From NCBI GenBank assembly GCA_024276395.1, contig JAJRXH010000578.1, forward strand, positions 1-5,557: a stretch of 5,557 bases of DNA. The letters are read 5' to 3'. The translations under genes and the position numbers were made by a program. Numbering within the stretch: position 1 is the first letter of the stretch; every line of letters starts with the position of its first letter. The notes under the pieces were generated by a model. The model saw only the letters and a list, made by a program, of their open reading frames with translations, was not told the DNA's origin and searched no databases. This stretch comes from an archaeon (GTDB lineage: Archaea > Asgardarchaeota > Heimdallarchaeia > Hodarchaeales > S146-22). Positions 1 to 5,557 of the stretch are shown here, one piece after another.

Positions 1-1
1 A

Positions 2-1888
2 TTAGGGGGAAATGTGATCGGTTATGATGTTAATCCGATTGCATGGTGGACCACTCGTCTCGAATTACTTCCTTGTTCTCTCGATGAATTGAAAGAAGGA
101 TATGAAATTCTTCGTCAGCAAGTGGAAGAACCTCTATTACAGTTATACAAGACACGTTGCACTCATTGTGGTTCTCTTGCAGATTCAATGTACGTTTTTT
201 GGGTACGCTGGGTACCTTGTCCAAGATGTGATGCTTCCATTCATTTATTCAAGTATCAATGGATTGCTAAACCGACATCAGATTATCAAGGAACTTTGAT
301 ATGCCCAAATCCCAATTGTTTCAATGTTTTTTCCCTGGCAGCGTCAACAAGAACCCTAGATGGTTCAGTTTCTTGCCCGAAATGTAGTGAACATTTCTTT
401 CCTAGTGTGGGGTTGTATCGTTATGGAAAGTACACGTGTCAAAGCTGTGGGTACGTGGGACACCTTCGAAAGGATGTTAGTAGTGGACAGATTGAAGAAC
501 ACCTAAGAATGTATGCGGTTGAATTTTATTGTGAAGCATGTAACGTTCGTGATTATCATCCCATCCTGACAGAAGATTTACGGCGATATCAGGCAGCAGA
601 AGAAGAATTTGAGAGGAAGAAAGATCAATTGATTTATCCGCGTCAGTCAATTCCTTTAGGAATGATTAATAAAACACTTATAACTAGAAGACTGACTCAT
701 TATAGCCAAATGTACTCGAAAAGGCAATTACTAGGTCTTTCCTTGCTATTGGAAGCCATCAAGAATCTTGATAGCATTTCAGAATCCGTTAGGGAACTGT
801 TATTGTCTGCATTTTCTAGCAGCTTGGAGTATCATAACATGTACTGTCAGTACAATTACTCGTATCGCAAGATTACGAACTTATTTAATCATCATATCTA
901 CACGTTAACCCCGATTCCCGTTGAAAACAACATTTGGGGAGCCAGGTATGGAGCAGGAACTTACAAGAGTTTTGTCAAAAAAATCCTAAAAGCTAAAAGG
1001 TATGGGGCACAACCTTTTGAAAAAATCCCCGGGAATTCCATTCGCTACCAATCAGGTCTTATTGCTGCAAGAATGATAAATAATTCGATGACTTTTTTCA
1101 GTGAAGTTACTCGTCTTCAGAGGGATATTAACGCGTCAATTTGGCCACGTGCGTTTGAGTTGCCACTAGCTCTTCTTAGGTGCAAATCTTCTATGAATTT
1201 GTCAGAAATTCCCACGAAATCGATAGATGCTATCATTACAGATCCTCCTTATTATGATAACATTCAATATTCCGATCTTTCTAACTTCTTTTACGTGTGG
1301 CTGCGACAGGGATTGAGCCAAGCATTTGATTGCTTCAAGAATGAGCACGTGGGAAATGCAGATGAAATTGTGGGTGCTAAAGAACTTGGAAAGGATTCTC
1401 TTTATTTTCAGCAGAATCTGTCTAAAGTGTGGAAAGAGTGCCATCGTGTTCTGAAGGATGATGCACGACTAGTTTTCACTTTTCATCATTCACGGTTAAG
1501 CAGTTGGGTCGCCTTATTAAGCTCTCTCATGGAAGCTGGATTTGTGATTGAGGAGATATTCCCTGTTTTTTCTGAAATCTCTTATAATCCGCATGTAAAG
1601 AAGAAAGCTGGGATAACAAGTGATATCATATTCTTATGTAAAAAACGGGTTAAAAACACACTTGTTGTAAATATGCATTCTCTTAATAATAGCTGTGAAG
1701 AAGCGTATCATGAATTATTAGCACGGTCGTCTTCGCAGCAAGTTAGGAAATCAGATGAATATGTCCTCAAGATGGGTGCAATCTTAAAAGTACTTTCTCA
1801 ATATTGGCAACTGGTCTCTCGTGCGAACAACGCGCGATTTATAGATCTTGAATCGCTCATTACTGAATTAACAGATTCCATCAAATGA
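2..1888 (+). CDS. Adenine-specific DNA methyltransferase with Zn-ribbons, DUF1156/COG1743 type (5' partial)
   Basis: This is predicted to transfer a methyl group from S-adenosylmethionine to adenine in DNA. The frame is open to the window edge. The first codons read LGGNVIGYDVNPIAWW, the end of the SAM-binding motif I/II region, so the DPFxGxG loop and the N-terminal domain lie upstream. The GTG at 14 is therefore an internal valine and not the start. Numbering from that codon, three pairs of CxxC or CxxxxC knuckles (C49/C52 with C69/C72, C97/C102 with C121/C124, C142/C145 with C173/C176) suggest tandem zinc ribbons. A charged helical stretch follows (about 185-275), then a PVENNIWGARYGAG block (302-315) that I associate with this family. 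The catalytic DPPYYD is at 410-415 and a C-terminal helical tail runs from about 555. No nuclease or helicase gene is visible, so whether it belongs to a restriction or defence system cannot be decided here. The family call is strong; the target sequence is unknown. Confidence 0.9.
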   Translation, partial: LGGNVIGYDVNPIAWWTTRLELLPCSLDELKEGYEILRQQVEEPLLQLYKTRCTHCGSLADSMYVFWVRWVPCPRCDASIHLFKYQWIAKPTSDYQGTLICPNPNCFNVFSLAASTRTLDGSVSCPKCSEHFFPSVGLYRYGKYTCQSCGYVGHLRKDVSSGQIEEHLRMYAVEFYCEACNVRDYHPILTEDLRRYQAAEEEFERKKDQLIYPRQSIPLGMINKTLITRRLTHYSQMYSKRQLLGLSLLLEAIKNLDSISESVRELLLSAFSSSLEYHNMYCQYNYSYRKITNLFNHHIYTLTPIPVENNIWGARYGAGTYKSFVKKILKAKRYGAQPFEKIPGNSIRYQSGLIAARMINNSMTFFSEVTRLQRDINASIWPRAFELPLALLRCKSSMNLSEIPTKSIDAIITDPPYYDNIQYSDLSNFFYVWLRQGLSQAFDCFKNEHVGNADEIVGAKELGKDSLYFQQNLSKVWKECHRVLKDDARLVFTFHHSRLSSWVALLSSLMEAGFVIEEIFPVFSEISYNPHVKKKAGITSDIIFLCKKRVKNTLVVNMHSLNNSCEEAYHELLARSSSQQVRKSDEYVLKMGAILKVLSQYWQLVSRANNARFIDLESLITELTDSIK

Positions 1889-1904
1889 TGGGAAATGCTA
1901 AACT

Positions 1905-1910
1905 GGAGAG
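1905..1910 (+). promoter_or_regulatory. Possible ribosome-binding site of the GTPase gene
   Basis: GGAGAG lies 9 bases before the ATG at 1920. The spacing from the GGAG core is 11 bases, somewhat long. It supports 1920 as the start. The same reading frame has a TAA at 1899-1901 and no other ATG, GTG or TTG between that stop and 1920. Confidence 0.45.
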
Positions 1911-1919
1911 TTCCTGCTC

Positions 1920-2516
1920 ATGATATCGTTACAACAAGGCTCAGATTCGGATGAGTTATTTTTGGAAGATACTTACGTGTTAAAACTTCTCGTCGTTGGT
2001 GGAGCAGGCGTTGGTAAGACTAGTCTCGTGCGACGATACGTCGATAAGATTTGGAATCCCCGGACCTTGAAGACGATTGGTGTTGACTTTTCCTTGAAGA
2101 ATGTGGATGTGCCCGTGGGTGATTCAAAGGTACATGTGCGACTTCAAATATGGGATTTTTGTGGTGAACGTCGGTATCGACAGTTATTACCCATTTATTC
2201 ACAAGGAACTCACGGTATTTTTTTGTGTTTTGATTTATCTAGGCCTGAAACTTTAACACAACTTCAAGACTGGAAGTTGGTCTTACTACGGACATTAAAA
2301 CGTCCCGCTGTCTTTATGGTATTAGGGTTGAAAAGTGACCTTAATCCCGAAATAACGTTAGAATCTTTACAGGACCAAACTAGTCGAATTTTGCGGATTA
2401 AGGAATCCTTGCATTGTTCAGCTAAAACTGGTGAGAATGTAGAAGAAGCTTTTAATCGAATTGCCTTGTTAATGTTTGACAAATTTTTCAAAAATAAGGA
2501 AAATGAAGACCAGTGA
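1920..2516 (+). CDS. Rab/Ras-like small GTPase with altered G3 and G4 motifs
   Basis: This is a small P-loop GTPase of the Ras superfamily, closest in pattern to Rab proteins, which act as GTP/GDP switches. After an acidic N-terminal stretch of about 17 residues it has the G1 P-loop GGAGVGKTS (27-35), a G2 switch I with TIGVDF (T52), a G3 segment WDFCGERRYR (78-87) where Rabs usually have WDTAGQERFR, a G4 segment LGLKSD (135-140) where GNKSD is usual, and an intact G5 CSAKTGEN (166-173). The usual catalytic Gln is therefore Glu83, and the G4 Asn that contacts guanine is Leu137. The length of 198 residues is normal. The C-terminus (FKNKENEDQ) has no cysteine for prenylation, so any membrane attachment would need a partner. 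It lies 31 bases after the methyltransferase, same strand, so co-transcription is likely. The superfamily call is very secure; the cellular role is unknown. Abundant Rab-like GTPases are typical of Asgard archaea. Confidence 0.93.
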   Translation: MISLQQGSDSDELFLEDTYVLKLLVVGGAGVGKTSLVRRYVDKIWNPRTLKTIGVDFSLKNVDVPVGDSKVHVRLQIWDFCGERRYRQLLPIYSQGTHGIFLCFDLSRPETLTQLQDWKLVLLRTLKRPAVFMVLGLKSDLNPEITLESLQDQTSRILRIKESLHCSAKTGENVEEAFNRIALLMFDKFFKNKENEDQ

Positions 2517-2520
2517 TGGA

Positions 2521-2546
2521 GTGGAAAAAGAGAAAGATGAGAAAAC
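2521..2546 (-). terminator. T-rich tract, possible terminator of the protease gene
   Basis: Read on the minus strand this stretch is a pyrimidine tract with repeated T runs, GTTTTCTCATCTTTC then CTTTTTCCAC. It starts about 60 bases after the protease stop codon. Archaeal transcription commonly ends in T-rich tracts without a hairpin, and I see no strong hairpin here. It is a proposal from composition and position only. Confidence 0.4.
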
Positions 2547-2570
2547 TTCGTGACACTTTTAATCATCTGT

Positions 2571-2585
2571 CGATTTTTCCTTCTT
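2571..2585 (+). terminator. T-rich tract, possible terminator of the methyltransferase-GTPase transcript
   Basis: CGATTTTTCCTTCTT lies about 55 bases after the GTPase stop in the convergent gap. A T5 run followed by a second T-rich run is consistent with archaeal intrinsic termination. There is no convincing stem-loop before it. Confidence 0.4.
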
Positions 2586-2605
2586 ATCGATATTGATTGT
2601 TAGTT

Positions 2606-4465
2606 TCAGCCAAGAAAGATGCCGAATGCCATTAGTGATAATCCGATCCCGAGGAGAATGAGTGCGATTACCGTGTTAGCTCCTGCCCACCAATTCTTGA
2701 AGTATCTATTTCTTGAGGGGACCCACATCCGCCAGACCTTGACTACTGGATAAGGCGTGCGATAATACCATCCCCAGATGATTGCATCCTGTCCCAGGAT
2801 TTCTGGAATTCTTTTCCAAGCAAAATACCAGTTCCAGATTGAAATGAGGGCTTGATAATCTACAATGGCAACTCCAGTTTCGTCCTTGATCATGAGGTCT
2901 TCAGAAAAAATGTATCCAGCGATTCCACGACCTATGAGTTTCCCCTCAACGCAAATGGCTTTTCCTCGTACGGGACTGGCCTCGTAATAACCGTCTTTTG
3001 TAAGGTCCGTTAAGGCATCTATCAAGCGGACTCTAGGATGTTTTCGTGTGATTTTAGGATAGCGAATTGTCTTTCGGTACCACCAGGCAATGCCTAGCAC
3101 GAGGAAGATTGCACCGATGATCATGATCGCTTGTGAAGTGCTCATGGCAATAACTCGTAATTTTGCTGCTGTGTATATTGCCGGTGCAAGTAAGATTACC
3201 GTGAAAAGGATGACGAATGATAATCCGTACCCAAAGAATAAATCTACGAAAAATTCATCCCATAATGATTCTGGAGGTCTTAATTGTCCGATTTCTGGAT
3301 AAGGTGGTTCTTGGCCAAGTTTCTCAGCGTGTTCATTGAGTCTTTTCAGTCTTTTTGCTGGGAGTGGGTGTGTGCTCTGTAATTCAAGGAATAGTCCCCA
3401 TGGGTTATATAGATCCCAGGCAGCAGCTTTCGCAACGGCTCTAGGAGATACCATTTCTTGAGCCTCAGCATCAGAAGTAGAGGATAAGGGAATGGCAGAA
3501 ATTGCACTTAGGGCTAGGGATCGTGACATCTTTATGTCGAAGATTCCTAACGGATTGAAAGCCTTGATAATGGCGGGTCTTGCGCCTTTTTGAAAATAAT
3601 TTGATTCTTTTGAATTAAATTCGGCTGGTAGATCATTATTTTTCTTTTTTTCTTTGAATGCCTTTCTTTTAGATTCGACGACGAACATTCCATATGCAAT
3701 TTTGACAAGTGCATCGGACAACGCTGCAGGTTGTTTAGTATGGAACGCTGAGAAGTCATCAGCTAAATATTCCCTTGATCTTGATACGAATAATGCAAGA
3801 AATCTTCCTATATAATATACGACTAGTGAGATGACCATGACTGCGGCGAAAAAGGCGATCATCGCTCCTATTGTGGCATCACCTGCATCGTCATCACTTC
3901 CGACTGAGAAGTTCTGAATGTTACTTAGCACTTCCCGTGATCCAAGATATAGAGCATAAAACAATGTCGGGATGGCATAAGCCAACGTGACCCAAACAAA
4001 GTCAAGATTGGCGATGTGCCCTAATTCATGTGCAATGACGGCTTTTTGTTCATCTTCGTCAAGATACTCGAAAATTCCTTGTGTGATAACGAGTCGTGCA
4101 TTCTTTCTGAAATGTCCGTACGTGAAAGCGTTAGGATTTAGATCTTCAATGATGGTGACTCTCTTGATGCTAAATCCTAGTTCATGTTGTTTTTCTTCAA
4201 TGAATTGTGCCAAGTGGGGAGGTAATTGTTTAGGCGTAATCCAACGTGCTTGATACAGCCATCTAAGCATTAGATCCATGATGAATGGTGATAAGATGAA
4301 TTGTAACAATAAGAACAGTAATGAAAATCCAACGGGAAGTAAAAATCCAAAAGCAGCTAAGGACGGATCTATTACGAGAAGAACTGACGTTATTGCCATT
4401 CCAATAGCAAAGAAAAAACCCCACATCATTCCTACAGTTAATATTCCTCTTAATGCCATTTTCAT
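2606..4465 (-). CDS. Membrane zinc metalloprotease, M48/HtpX family, with long C-terminal extension
   Basis: This is a predicted integral-membrane zinc endopeptidase of the HtpX/Ste24 type; bacterial HtpX degrades misfolded membrane proteins. Two N-terminal membrane helices (about 7-31 and 36-60) precede the PNAFTYG segment (111-117) typical of M48. The catalytic HELGH is at 146-150 and REYLAD at 231-236 supplies the third zinc ligand, Glu232. Further hydrophobic segments lie at about 153-174 and 199-227. A lysine-rich loop (about 264-295) leads to STHPLPAKRL (364-373), the conserved M48 C-terminal motif. Classic HtpX ends near 290-300 residues; this one continues to 619 with hydrophobic segments at about 405-433, 440-462 and 594-618 and a beta-rich, OB-like soluble segment at about 495-580 (SPVRGKAICVEGKLIGRG, then IFSEDLMIKDETG). 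All catalytic residues are present. It is transcribed alone, convergent to the GTPase and divergent from the RNA-binding protein gene. Met3 is an alternative start, but the ribosome-binding site favours Met1. The gene is not named htpX because of the extension. Confidence 0.92.
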   Translation of the reverse strand: MKMALRGILTVGMMWGFFFAIGMAITSVLLVIDPSLAAFGFLLPVGFSLLFLLLQFILSPFIMDLMLRWLYQARWITPKQLPPHLAQFIEEKQHELGFSIKRVTIIEDLNPNAFTYGHFRKNARLVITQGIFEYLDEDEQKAVIAHELGHIANLDFVWVTLAYAIPTLFYALYLGSREVLSNIQNFSVGSDDDAGDATIGAMIAFFAAVMVISLVVYYIGRFLALFVSRSREYLADDFSAFHTKQPAALSDALVKIAYGMFVVESKRKAFKEKKKNNDLPAEFNSKESNYFQKGARPAIIKAFNPLGIFDIKMSRSLALSAISAIPLSSTSDAEAQEMVSPRAVAKAAAWDLYNPWGLFLELQSTHPLPAKRLKRLNEHAEKLGQEPPYPEIGQLRPPESLWDEFFVDLFFGYGLSFVILFTVILLAPAIYTAAKLRVIAMSTSQAIMIIGAIFLVLGIAWWYRKTIRYPKITRKHPRVRLIDALTDLTKDGYYEASPVRGKAICVEGKLIGRGIAGYIFSEDLMIKDETGVAIVDYQALISIWNWYFAWKRIPEILGQDAIIWGWYYRTPYPVVKVWRMWVPSRNRYFKNWWAGANTVIALILLGIGLSLMAFGIFLG

Positions 4466-4470
4466 TCGAT

Positions 4471-4480
4471 ATCACTACCT
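4471..4480 (-). promoter_or_regulatory. Ribosome-binding site of the protease gene
   Basis: On the minus strand AGGTAGTGAT ends 5 bases before the ATG at 4465. It matches the idealised archaeal site AGGAGGTGAT at 8 of 10 positions. This favours the first Met of MKM as the start over the third residue. Confidence 0.6.
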
Positions 4481-4610
4481 TGTTTTGAATCTGGAGAGAT
4501 CTTTGAAGTTTCGTATTGATGACCACAATTCCATGCGTGTAGGTGTTCAAGTTATCTCGTTTTTTTATCATTTTGTATCGGAACCACCAGGCACATTCCA
4601 CGGTAAGATC

Positions 4611-4620
4611 TTTTTATATT
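4611..4620 (+). promoter_or_regulatory. Possible TATA box for the RNA-binding protein-asparaginase unit
   Basis: TTTTTATATT resembles the archaeal TATA element. Transcription starting about 25 bases downstream, near 4640, would give a leader of around 15 bases that still contains the GGAGG at 4644-4648. The upstream BRE position (GTAAGATC) is only a weak match to the usual purine-rich element. Confidence 0.45.
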
Positions 4621-4643
4621 TGACATGAAATCGTCGTAGTGAT

Positions 4644-4648
4644 GGAGG
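4644..4648 (+). promoter_or_regulatory. Ribosome-binding site of the RNA-binding protein gene
   Basis: A perfect GGAGG core sits 7 bases before the ATG at 4656, the best-formed site in the window, and it fixes that start. Confidence 0.75.
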
Positions 4649-4655
4649 CAGCAAG

Positions 4656-5345
4656 ATGACGATTGACACCTCGCAAGATCCGAGAATTTTAGTATCGGAA
4701 ATTGCATATCATCGCCTGAAAGATAGTTTTACGCAAAAATTACCTTTTCCAGCAAAATTTAACAAGCAAAAACTCCAAAACTTCTTTAAAGAGTTGCATT
4801 CTCAGATTCAGATTCTTAAATGGAGTTATCAAGAAAATCTAAAGGGGAATGATGTCACTAAGTGGATTTTTTCGAAATGTAAAGAAATTTATGAGCATGT
4901 TGGGGAACATCTCAAGAAACCAGATCAAATCACCAAGCAGGTGGCCTCACTCCGTTGGGCTTTACAAGTTTTCTTGCGGTTTCCAGAGAGGTTGGATCTA
5001 CCCCATAACCCGAAATTATTGGGAACAGGTATAGATCATATCGTTGTTGTTGTAAAGTCCGCAGAACCACTTCCTAAAACTAAGCTTCTTCTGTGCAAGG
5101 TGAGCACGAGCGTTGACGATTTTCAAGTGACAACTAACATTCAGTCAGTAAAAAGAGGAGATGTGATGCCATTGGCCTTAGTGCCTCCAGCAATGGTTGG
5201 GGGTGTCATTTCAGAAGCAATGTTTGAAGGAACTAAAGTGCCCCAAGGACTTGATGTTGGTGACTACCTTCCTTATGAAAGATCAATTCCCGATGTAGAA
5301 GCTGTTCTTCGGGAAGAGCTACGGCAAATTACCAAGAAAAAATGA
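4656..5345 (+). CDS. Predicted RNA-binding protein with C-terminal EMAP-like (tRNA-binding OB-fold) domain, COG2517-like
   Basis: The C-terminal half (about 120-207) reads as an EMAP II/Trbp-type OB fold, a domain that binds tRNA non-specifically in aminoacyl-tRNA synthetases and free-standing proteins. Visible landmarks are IDHIVVVVKSAEPLPKTKLL (126-145), where the AExxPxxxKL pattern is characteristic, VTTNIQSVKRGD (158-169), LALVPPAMVGG (173-183) and SEAMF (186-190), which corresponds to the family SxGM element. The N-terminal half (about 1-115) is mostly helical and charged, with RILVSEIAYHRL at its start, and matches no catalytic motif I know. This two-part architecture and length fit the archaeal family described as predicted RNA-binding proteins with a C-terminal EMAP domain. 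No enzyme activity is apparent. The asparaginase gene starts 36 bases downstream on the same strand, so the two are probably co-transcribed. The OB-fold assignment comes from motif memory and is fairly sure; the RNA partner is unknown. Confidence 0.8.
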   Translation: MTIDTSQDPRILVSEIAYHRLKDSFTQKLPFPAKFNKQKLQNFFKELHSQIQILKWSYQENLKGNDVTKWIFSKCKEIYEHVGEHLKKPDQITKQVASLRWALQVFLRFPERLDLPHNPKLLGTGIDHIVVVVKSAEPLPKTKLLLCKVSTSVDDFQVTTNIQSVKRGDVMPLALVPPAMVGGVISEAMFEGTKVPQGLDVGDYLPYERSIPDVEAVLREELRQITKKK

Positions 5346-5371
5346 CACTGATTTCGTGATTACGGTGCGAT

Positions 5372-5378
5372 AGGGATC
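5372..5378 (+). promoter_or_regulatory. Probable ribosome-binding site of the asparaginase gene
   Basis: AGGGATC, partly complementary to the 16S rRNA 3' end, lies 3 bases before the ATG at 5382, with its AGGGA core 5 bases away. The frame upstream of 5382 has no other start codon before the in-frame TGA at 5349, so the start is well fixed. Confidence 0.5.
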
Positions 5379-5381
5379 AAG

Positions 5382-5557
5382 ATGATTCGTCATGATGACC
5401 TTCCACATGTACTCCTAGTGGGAATGGGGGGAACGATCGCCTCAATAATGACAGAATCTGGATATACGCCTCAATTGACGCTCAATCACTTGGTCGAATT
5501 AGTTCCAGAGTTAAAACGATTAGCTAACATTCATTTCTTATCCGTGAAACAAGTTGA
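5382..5557 (+). CDS. L-asparaginase, archaeal type (3' partial)
   Basis: This is predicted to hydrolyse L-asparagine to aspartate and ammonia in the cytoplasm. Only the first 58 codons are in the window. VLLVGMGGTIAS (10-21) matches the N-terminal active-site loop of the asparaginase family, in the GMGGTIAS form known from Pyrococcus enzymes; Thr18 would be the nucleophile. GYTPQLT (27-33) and LVELVPELKRLANI (37-50) follow the usual substrate-loop and helix pattern, and the window ends at SVKQV, where family members usually continue with Asp-Ser. GatD, the asparaginase-like subunit of the archaeal Glu-tRNA(Gln) amidotransferase, is the main alternative. It normally has a sizeable domain before this motif, whereas here the motif starts within 15 residues of the ATG. 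It lies 36 bases after the RNA-binding protein gene. The second catalytic triad (TDT-K region) is beyond the window. Confidence 0.87.
   Translation, partial: MIRHDDLPHVLLVGMGGTIASIMTESGYTPQLTLNHLVELVPELKRLANIHFLSVKQV

Larger units (their letters stand above)
4466..4655. promoter_or_regulatory. Divergent intergenic region between protease and RNA-binding protein genes
   Basis: These 190 bases must carry both divergent promoters. On the plus strand there is a TATA-like box near 4611-4620 and a GGAGG site. On the minus strand no TATA box stands out; a weak A-rich candidate (TGATAAAAAAA, 4560-4570) would give a leader of roughly 70 bases. The octamer AGATCTTT occurs twice, at 4497-4504 and 4606-4613. 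Frames that stay open through this region show no recognisable protein motif. Confidence 0.6.

Noticed and set aside
14..16. GTG as the start codon of the methyltransferase
   Set aside because: The frame is open through position 2 and the residues before it (LGGN) continue the SAM-binding motif, so the gene begins upstream of the window.
199..216. Short direct repeat GGGTAC..GGGTAC
   Set aside because: It lies inside the methyltransferase frame, encodes WVRWVP, and is too short and isolated to be a repeat element.
2264..2566. Minus-strand frame of 100 codons opposite the GTPase 3' end
   Set aside because: It is antisense to a clear GTPase coding region with intact G5, and its product is low in recognisable features.
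4263..4601. Minus-strand frame of 112 codons overlapping the protease start
   Set aside because: It is out of frame with a protease whose domains are intact from its first residues, and it has no motif or clear ribosome-binding site.
4278..4628. Plus-strand frame of 116 codons running from within the protease into the divergent region
   Set aside because: It is mostly antisense to the protease coding sequence, has a low-complexity composition at its start, shows no recognisable motif, and crosses the candidate promoter of the next gene.
4636..4643. GTAGTGAT shared by the two divergent leaders (4636-4643 on plus, 4471-4478 on minus)
   Set aside because: Both copies lie at or beside the ribosome-binding sites and resemble the 16S-complementary sequence, so translation initiation explains them better than a regulator site.
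5382..5557. GatD (amidotransferase subunit) as the identity of the last gene
   Set aside because: The nucleophile motif begins about 14 residues from the start codon, leaving no room for the N-terminal domain of GatD, and the GMGGTIAS form matches archaeal L-asparaginases.
1..5557. CRISPR array, tRNA or rRNA gene, insertion sequence or transposase
   Set aside because: No regularly spaced repeats, cloverleaf-like segments, rRNA-like stretches, terminal inverted repeats or transposase motifs were seen on either strand.

Overview
The window looks like archaeal chromosome, most likely from an Asgard-type archaeon. This is inferred from gene content and no marker gene is present. The evidence is a Rab/Ras-like small GTPase, an archaeal-type L-asparaginase with the GMGGTIAS signature, an archaeal RNA-binding protein with a C-terminal EMAP-like domain, AT-rich intergenic DNA (by eye), a TATA-like box and GGAGG-type ribosome-binding sites. 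There are no tRNA or rRNA genes, CRISPR arrays, insertion sequences or long repeats. Coding density is high and no gene-free stretch exceeds 190 bases.

Layout. Positions 2-1888 (+) hold most of a large adenine-specific DNA methyltransferase of the Zn-ribbon/DUF1156 type (COG1743-like), cut at its 5' end by the window edge. After 31 bases comes a 198-residue Rab-like GTPase (1920-2516, +), probably in the same transcript. It is convergent with a 619-residue membrane metalloprotease of the M48/HtpX family (2606-4465, -), which carries a long C-terminal extension with an OB-like soluble segment and extra membrane helices. The 89-base convergent gap has T-rich tracts on both strands that could terminate each transcript. 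A 190-base divergent region (4466-4655) separates the protease from a second plus-strand pair: a 229-residue predicted RNA-binding protein (4656-5345) and the first 58 codons of an L-asparaginase (5382-window end).

How the genes may work together. The methyltransferase and GTPase are close enough to be co-transcribed, and their junction holds a 12-codon mini-ORF that overlaps the upstream stop and the downstream start by ATGA. The EMAP-domain protein and asparaginase also look like a two-gene unit. HtpX-type proteases act in membrane protein quality control and have no obvious functional tie to their neighbours. The features most worth a second look are the altered nucleotide-binding motifs of the GTPase, its pairing with a DNA methylase, and the protease extension. 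I see no clear evidence for a complete new multi-gene system within the window.
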